Below are positions 61,201-64,000 of a stretch of 64,000 nt of DNA, in pieces; within the stretch, counting starts at the first letter, position 1, and every line of letters starts with the position of its first letter. The notes beneath the pieces are model-generated. The model searched no databases. It saw nothing but the letters and a program-made list of their open reading frames with translations, and had not been told where the DNA came from. Both the position numbers and the translations under genes were made by a program. The stretch is from Desulfobacterales bacterium (lineage in GTDB: Bacteria > Desulfobacterota > Desulfobulbia > Desulfobulbales > JAGXFP01). Where the stretch lies: contig JAGXFP010000008.1 of assembly GCA_024637225.1 (NCBI GenBank), positions 62,001-126,000 on the forward strand, given 5' to 3'.

Positions 61201-62495
61201 TCGCAGTGACCCCGCCGGCCACCGGTTTTGAGGCCGGGCAGTCCCGGATCATTCCGCCCGGCAGCGACGCAGCCACAACCTCCTTTTCCGTGCCCGCCTG
61301 CCCCGGCAACGGTGGTGATGCGGTCCCGGCTACCGCCGGCTTCTGCGAGGTGGTCGATTCCGCCGCAATACCGCCCCTGACGGTGCCGCCTGGCAGTCCG
61401 GGCACCGATTACCATCTTCATCTCCTGCTCAGCGACGGCACCATGCCGGGACAGAGCCAGATCTTCAACAACCTGATTCCCATCGACCCGGAGTTGAACG
61501 GGGCGGTGGCCATCGCCAAGACTTCCTCCCTGATCAACGTGAGCAGGGGGAGCCTGGTGCCCTACACCATCACCGTCACCAATGTTTATGGTGCGCCGCT
61601 CTATGAGATGGGCATCGTCGATCGCTTTCCGGCCGGCTTTAAATACCTGGCCGGTTCGGCCCGCCTGGACGGAAAGCTGAGCGAACCCCAGGTTAACGGC
61701 CGCGAACTGGTCTGGGACGGTCTGGCCCTGCAGGCCAATGACACCATCAGCCTGGAGCTGCTGCTGGTGGTCGGGGCCGGGGTTTTCGAAGGCGAATACG
61801 TCAACCGGGCCCAGGTGTTCAACACGGCCACCACCACCGCCGCCTCCGGGGAAGCGGCCGCCACCGTGCGGGTCGTGCCCGATCCCGACTTCGACTGCAC
61901 CGATGTGATCGGCAAGGTCTTCGACGACCGCAATCTGAACGGCCGGCAGGACCGAGGCGATCACGGCCTGGCCGGGGTCAGGGTCGTGACGGCCCGCGGC
62001 CTGATCGCCACCACCGACTCGAACGGCCGCTTCCACCTCACCTGCGCGGCGGTGCCCGATCGGGATCGGGGCAGCAATTTCATTCTCAAGGTGGACGAGC
62101 GCAGCCTGCCGAGCGGCTACCGCTTGACCACGGAAAATCCCAGGGTGCAGCGGGCGACCCGCGGCAAAATGATCCGCTTCAACTTCGGCGCCGCCATCCA
62201 CCGCGTAGTGCGAATCGATATCGCTGACGGGGTGTTCGAGCCCGATTCCAGCGAACTGCGGCTCCAGTGGCAACCGAAAATCACCCGGCTGATCGAGGAA
62301 TTGAGGAAGGCGCCGTCGGTCCTCCACCTCTCCTACCTTGCCGATCTTGAACCCGAAGGGTTGGTGCGCGAGCGGGTCGACTCCCTGAAAAAGACGATTA
62401 CCGATCAGTGGCAAAAGGCGGACGGGGGCTACCTGCTGGCCGTCGAAAAGGATATTTTCTGGCGCCGCGGCGCGTCGCGGCATGGCCGGAAATAA
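52257..62495 (+). CDS. Giant DUF11-repeat surface protein with CnaB and OmpA-like C-terminus
   Basis: 3412 aa. After a signal peptide (LALLLLFALLLGMTASVQA) and a Cys-containing N-terminal domain (to ~135), about 16-18 repeated modules extend to ~2790. Each carries a DUF11-type signature such as YTVTVPNSGGATAFDLNLVD followed by TLP or its variants, alternating with isopeptide/D2-like variants (YTITVPGAPVNAALSNVEVF). Then come SdrB/CnaB-like domains (GRIWHDANLDKLSDPEERRF, ~2800; GKVFDDRNLNGRQDRGDHGL, ~3215), another DUF11 (3080-3210), and a C-terminal ~90 residues similar to half an OmpA domain. This is the layout of a very long surface adhesin. The start ATG at 52257 has GGGGAGGG nine bases upstream; the frame opens at 52119. 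No LPXTG motif, as expected in Gram-negatives. Confidence 0.93.
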   Translation: MAHPALGFRLGLALLLLFALLLGMTASVQAAEKFCSEYGGVIDGDVFGPSPVQVTIDQTCTFKNWPRSNPLTATINFQTNDPSIYLIIFDNVWYDGNMACSNIDHKLWVVNSEEGSFAGACQDIMIPAETIAKKSPAFYAAVGVPFTYTLTLPAMTYPAGEPSPNDLGSIEVRDDLAATGADLTMQGLTAYYRESGTAVDIVNLGDNKNLHFTLPNLPAGEQIVVEVTAVLDDTPANQPGLSFTNTATWQFSRWIDLNENGLREDNEFFNPLPGESGISEPMVIVEPELVVTKTSDETALNLGVIATFTVDVQNIGGGEAWNATISDELPDLPAAPATGMCDYDPSPGLTAEIFAADGITPVSGVLQPDTDFTLAYSGCELSLTMLSEKGVIGPSERLRITYQSQLDLDTDPGADGIELTNVAGVTRWFNGGSGNPDRLQYDRTLTDGTPAIVDHQDSQTVTTALAGYYFQKIVRNLTSQANPADTAAPGDTLRYKLRLFNISETINALTISDPLGLASFDLNSFAMVTPPPAGAEFDFDPTTGLLEVYGSPDPFNLTPPAELVVEFDITLKSTLTSSTVVSNQAELTAGSLSAASDDPYVNGIAPPGEPADPTRVVIQTPGPPAKMTSRSSATIGEQFAYTVTVPADPTAANLYDVRILDNLEDSAADLRFVGARVVSGHGWALSNTGGDTAPVIEDTITGIDIPSGSQAVIEITVELLNTPVNRSGLIFANTASYTYNRVNGVDDPVVGGSVTSPAMTVVEPEVAAVAKTVSFVSPADKTASDPATVGDVLEYTVTVPNSGGATAFDLNLVDTLPATLALVPGSASAIIDGVAVPGFIGEPTALPDTGLVWGRENGDSTLDIPAGKTLALTYQVTVLSAAEPSIVNRVYVDWSSRPDADTQERTGEGCPAWITPNDYCRGPATVSVSTLDNTSIGKAVFEDSYAETPAAATDPAVRVGDTVTYDLILNLQEYTTRNVAVEDALPPGLALDSFSIIAGPDFSYPTPLPIEPAAGATTALRWEFGDIVNQPSSDATPIDPLVIRYVARVVSEPPSAGVAYDTSISRDNLAKLSYTGGDPILYPDRLTATARVEVRQPRMAPLTKTDYGANRVGTGSADDPYQVEIIADTMKFRLETCNTGLAPAYNLLLGDQLDGELNEASITGPVVKIGPGSDPAGAAVVPAADYTYTLSGGRMSFAFSDARPIDPNECVFVEYEIGFAADIPPDTLWRNSGQVDEYYSLPGQAGRIYEASEPAAVYMKNVLALNVPTKVIALPVAPENTVTIGEEVHYTITVPGAPVNAALSNVEVFDSLDPALDYLGATIADSLVLIDNTAAGSREVSLTIAEIPAGRQAVITLRARVANDATPATDAGDLFTNQASYVYDGVTWESAATEQLTIVEPLVDVEKTVTPETAPQAGDLLTYTVVLTAAPGPTAYDLELADTLSPGLTYVPLSANLGEPTITGNAVSGQTLAWSAGLDIAPGTPVTVTYQVRVNGDVAIGQPLTNIATARWTSLDGDYPHERSGTGTAPNDYLASATTTLVIGDETTFAKVRADDTYNGGVGDVRIGDLIEYELRLGLQEGSHPEIVVSDTLPTGLRYMEMVGATYFGTNPATPPTPSLSGQTLTWNLGTVENPADGDPGNDFLVLRYRVRVLNDDILTQSPISQTLTNNATLAYTVGVTGVTRPDGAGVTVLQPMLEVSKSAAPANGDSVVDAGEIITYTIDLVNNGAAPAYDTRLLDTLPVGLRQDGVSTSGIILVDNSTSAETALAIFDPVYSPATGGAVWNFDTATPDAYTIPPDHTLQVSYTVRVDSDVAAGLTLTNTAQAANYYSFDNDEVPVNGSADHREEYASAPAQAAVTTSTPGALSKAATRTAAAIGEEFTYLITVPAAPVATALHDVRIYDNLAGAGADLRFIGAEVVSTDSWSGTLAGSVNAGLVEIRADGGAIAIAPGEQLDIMVTVALLDTELNMTPGLSFTNRAWYTYSNGTTTLGGDAVTGDTSDSMTVAHPAMTLSKSGPVPALMRIGTPANFTLDAQNSGESEAWQVTLTDWLPDPAPGGMCEAGVNNITATIYQADGTTPVLALNLGEHYDTAFTLSATASRCELVLTTKGAAIVAPGQRLIVTFEAALDKDNIDATTLTNIAGVSQWHSADPAGEIHHAYDAALTDGTVGTVDHQDAYQVTVQGAILSAEKTVTRLVADQAGTLTELPGSTANPGDRLRYAITIRNTTDIPLSDFSLRDELDGLNDVPMFQATSVGNVEVPAGVTYTTSDNVLFVHGLDIGPNESLSVVFEALLVPVIDSTTVVLNQGGLELGGVLLGLTDDPTLPGAVDPTATLIESAPAFEVWKTSEDMSGDPDLLLAGDTLRYTITVKNIGNENAVNTMLLDQIPANTSYLPGSTTLNGSPVADPAAGISPLGEGLPINAPDDGTAGAMGAGSNQATVTFDVVINSDAVDGAIIANQGFVNSDGSGGGPQPEEPSDDPATPVPDDPTRNVVGDLPLVDAHKTVQILVDRGSNGFVDPGDVLRYTIAISNGGAAPAHGVVFIDPVPADTTYVADSVHLNDLAVGPSDGGISPLIAGIAVSSADLTPSLPGPGDGILPPGSTAVIYFDVEVNAGVAPATVISNQGTVKTNERPDEPTDVDGIDSNGDQPTRIIVGDLQLLSVTKEVTVIGGAEAGGQLEYLIRATNIGSLPATRVTVIDDLAPLAGQASYIAGSGRLNGAAAGIAYTAELLTADYGVIYGELPPGASAVVRFRVQIEAVLPIGTTIANTGVVSWSDPAQSASATVSLDLGGTPGSAILAGRIWHDANLDKLSDPEERRFEGWSVELYGSDRLLATVASDGDGGYRLSGLIPNQDGSKPYELRFRAPGAGAETPSLGTADSPFINGPQRIDAITVASGENLTNLNLPLWPNGTVYNSVVRVPVAGARLTMLNGSTGAPLAAGCFDDPAQQDQVTTGSGFYKFDLNFSDTASCPAGGGYLIAVTPPATGFEAGQSRIIPPGSDAATTSFSVPACPGNGGDAVPATAGFCEVVDSAAIPPLTVPPGSPGTDYHLHLLLSDGTMPGQSQIFNNLIPIDPELNGAVAIAKTSSLINVSRGSLVPYTITVTNVYGAPLYEMGIVDRFPAGFKYLAGSARLDGKLSEPQVNGRELVWDGLALQANDTISLELLLVVGAGVFEGEYVNRAQVFNTATTTAASGEAAATVRVVPDPDFDCTDVIGKVFDDRNLNGRQDRGDHGLAGVRVVTARGLIATTDSNGRFHLTCAAVPDRDRGSNFILKVDERSLPSGYRLTTENPRVQRATRGKMIRFNFGAAIHRVVRIDIADGVFEPDSSELRLQWQPKITRLIEELRKAPSVLHLSYLADLEPEGLVRERVDSLKKTITDQWQKADGGYLLAVEKDIFWRRGASRHGRK

Positions 62496-62511
62496 AGGAA
62501 TGCTGAAACCA

Positions 62512-64000
62512 ATGACCGCTCCTCCAGCCATAAAGATGCACGCCGCGCCGATGAAGCGCTGGCTCGTCATCTTGTCTTTCTGCGCGGTCACGGCGGCGGG
62601 GACGGAGGCTTTTCCGGCCGGGGAAGGATTGGTAAGGGAAACCGATAACGGCGGGGCGGCGGCCGAGACGCACCTGCCGGCCGATCAGCCCTTTACCGCC
62701 TGGCTCCATGATCCGGCCATATTCGAGGAACAGGAGGGCGATCGCCGGGAGATGCGCCAGGTGGTCGAAGAGGATATCAAAACAATCAAGCTCGACAACC
62801 TGGTGCCGCCGATCCGTTTCGCCCAGGGCAAAGCGGATATTTCCGGGGAATACCTTGAGATGCTGCGCGAGGTATTGGACAAGATGCGCGGCCGGGACAA
62901 TGTGCGGCTCCACTTTATCGGCCATGCCGATTCCCTGCCGCTGAGCGCCGCCTTGAGCGAGCGATACGGCGACAATGTCGGGCTGTCCCGTGAACGGGCC
63001 GGGATCACCGCCGAATATTGTCAAGGCGCCCTGGCCCTGCCCCCCGAGGCCATCTCCTACGAAGGCCTCGGCGACAGCCGGCCGGTCGCCGCCAATGCCA
63101 GCGAGAACGGGCGGCGCCTCAACCGCCGCGTAGAAGTGCAGGTCTGGTACGACGAAATAACCGAAAAGCTGGTCGAGCGGGAAGTGCTCGTTCCCCGCGA
63201 GGTCAACCGGGTCAAGATCTGCCGCACCGAAACGGTCTGCAAAATTCGCTACAAGGAAGGAAACGCCCATCGGGCCAGGGTTAAAAACCTGATCGCCCCC
63301 CTCCACTACGACCGGGGTTCAGTGGAAGTGCCGGAAGAATTTCTCCAGCAGATCAGGCAGACCCTGGAAAATCTCGGCAGCAAACAAAACGTGGTCGTCA
63401 AGTTCACCGCCCATACCGACAATCTCCCCTTGGAAGGGAGGGAAAAGCGCATTTACGGCAACCACCTGGGTCTCTCCAGGGCTAATGGCCGCCGGGTGGC
63501 CCTGGCCGTCCAGGATGGACTGGGGCTCCCGAATGGCGTCGTTGAGAGCGAGGGCATGGGCGCGACCCGGCCGATCGCCGCCAACGACACCCAGCAGGGC
63601 CGGGCTCTGAACCGGCGGATCGAAGTGGATTTCTGGTACGACGACCCGCTCCAGGAACTGCCCGATGAGCCCCAGCTCTGTCCGGAAGAAGCCGGGGCCG
63701 AAACGGTCACCCGGGTTTACGCGCCTCCGTCGGGCGATATCGAGCCTATCTACTTCGCCGACGGTAAACCGGTTGTACCTCCCGGCTACACCGAAAAGCT
63801 GCGCCGGGTCATGGCCGAAATCAGCACCAAGACCAAGGTCCGCCTGCGATTTATCGGTTATACCAGCAACCGGCGGCTGAACCGCCGGACGGCAAGGGTA
63901 TACGGAGATGACATCGGCTGGTCCATGGCCCGCGCCCGGCGGGCTCTGGAGGCGGTCAGCGAAGAGATGGGACTTTCGGAGGAGCAAACGGAATTCGACG
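62512..64000 (+). CDS. Multi-OmpA-domain protein, cut by window end
   Basis: Open to the end of the window (496 codons seen). A signal peptide (MKRWLVILSFCAVTAAGTEA) leads to at least three tandem OmpA-type peptidoglycan-binding domains. The first shows RFAQGKADISGEY and IGHADSLPLSAAL, the second RGSVEVPEEF and FTAHTDNLPLEG, the third FADGKPVVPPGY and FIGYTSNRR; each ends in a GLGDSRP or GMGATRP and NRR(V/I)EV type strand. Spacer strands VWYDE and FWYDD link them. The start is taken at ATG 62512; 62500 and 62548 are alternatives. It follows the giant protein by 16 bp and is probably its cell-wall/outer-membrane anchor or periplasmic tether. Confidence 0.88.
   Translation, partial: MTAPPAIKMHAAPMKRWLVILSFCAVTAAGTEAFPAGEGLVRETDNGGAAAETHLPADQPFTAWLHDPAIFEEQEGDRREMRQVVEEDIKTIKLDNLVPPIRFAQGKADISGEYLEMLREVLDKMRGRDNVRLHFIGHADSLPLSAALSERYGDNVGLSRERAGITAEYCQGALALPPEAISYEGLGDSRPVAANASENGRRLNRRVEVQVWYDEITEKLVEREVLVPREVNRVKICRTETVCKIRYKEGNAHRARVKNLIAPLHYDRGSVEVPEEFLQQIRQTLENLGSKQNVVVKFTAHTDNLPLEGREKRIYGNHLGLSRANGRRVALAVQDGLGLPNGVVESEGMGATRPIAANDTQQGRALNRRIEVDFWYDDPLQELPDEPQLCPEEAGAETVTRVYAPPSGDIEPIYFADGKPVVPPGYTEKLRRVMAEISTKTKVRLRFIGYTSNRRLNRRTARVYGDDIGWSMARARRALEAVSEEMGLSEEQTEFD

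Noticed and set aside
61062-62591. 509-codon minus-strand frame across the giant gene's 3' end
   Set aside because: Shadow frame; low-complexity Gly/His/Asp composition and antisense to well-supported repeats.
1-64000. CRISPR arrays, transposase genes or prophage
   Set aside because: No regularly spaced direct repeats and no transposase, integrase or phage structural motifs were found in any frame.

Overview
The window looks like a 64 kb piece of the chromosome of a GC-rich, Gram-negative bacterium, most likely a deltaproteobacterium (Desulfobacterota). This is inferred from gene content: LPS export permeases (lptF/lptG) and OmpA-type proteins indicate an outer membrane; a GTP-type PEP carboxykinase, RACo-like and BadF-like ASKHA ATPases, larC, paired glgC genes, two-CW cysteine proteins and many cyclic-di-GMP parts are a combination typical of that group. 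No rRNA, prophage, transposase gene or CRISPR array was found.

Layout. 1-2.4 kb: repair enzymes (alkylguanine methyltransferase, MsrA) and an HD-domain protein. 2.7-5.9 kb: an overlapping HD-GYP / HEAT-repeat pair on the minus strand. 6.3-10.5 kb: one very large unrecognised membrane protein with an internal duplication. 10.6-18.3 kb: a compact minus-strand housekeeping operon (galU, priA, def, fmt, VTT-domain protein, larC, pgpA, YkgJ-type cysteine-cluster protein) with overlapping stops and starts. 18.4-20 kb: tilS and tRNA-Arg(CCG). 20-31 kb: pckG, small envelope proteins (two share a C-terminal motif), a Spy/ZraP-like protein, an orphan GspE/PilB-type ATPase with MshEN repeats, and an OmpA lipoprotein. 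31-39.9 kb: Na/Pi cotransporter, a three-gene radical-SAM/BtrH-like cassette, cyclophilin, YgiQ-type radical SAM protein, and a PAS-GGDEF cyclase. 40.2-44.4 kb: crcB-lptF-lptG followed by two overlapping genes for an unknown 263-aa protein and a compact BadF-type ATPase. 44.8-50 kb: a RACo-like ATPase without its ferredoxin domain, then a DHH phosphoesterase overlapping two tandem glgC genes. 50.6-64 kb: a small two-CW protein, then a probable sigma-54 promoter, a clear c-di-GMP-I (GEMM) riboswitch, a frameshifted secreted ORF, a 3412-aa DUF11-repeat surface protein, and a multi-OmpA-domain protein that runs off the window.

Two themes tie the region together. The first is cyclic-di-GMP: a GGDEF cyclase with an intact I-site, an HD-GYP protein, an MshEN-type ATPase and the GEMM riboswitch ahead of the giant adhesin, suggesting c-di-GMP-controlled surface attachment. 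The second is a dispersed family of small non-coding elements with CCTGAATCCG-type terminal inverted repeats (four good copies, about 120-274 bp) sitting in intergenic gaps, apparently MITE-like and mosaic.

The most interesting candidates are the riboswitch-adhesin-OmpA locus, the lptFG-linked activase pair, the radical-SAM/BtrH cassette, and the shared N-terminal domain of the HEAT and HD-GYP proteins. All assignments come from reading the sequence only; no database search was run.
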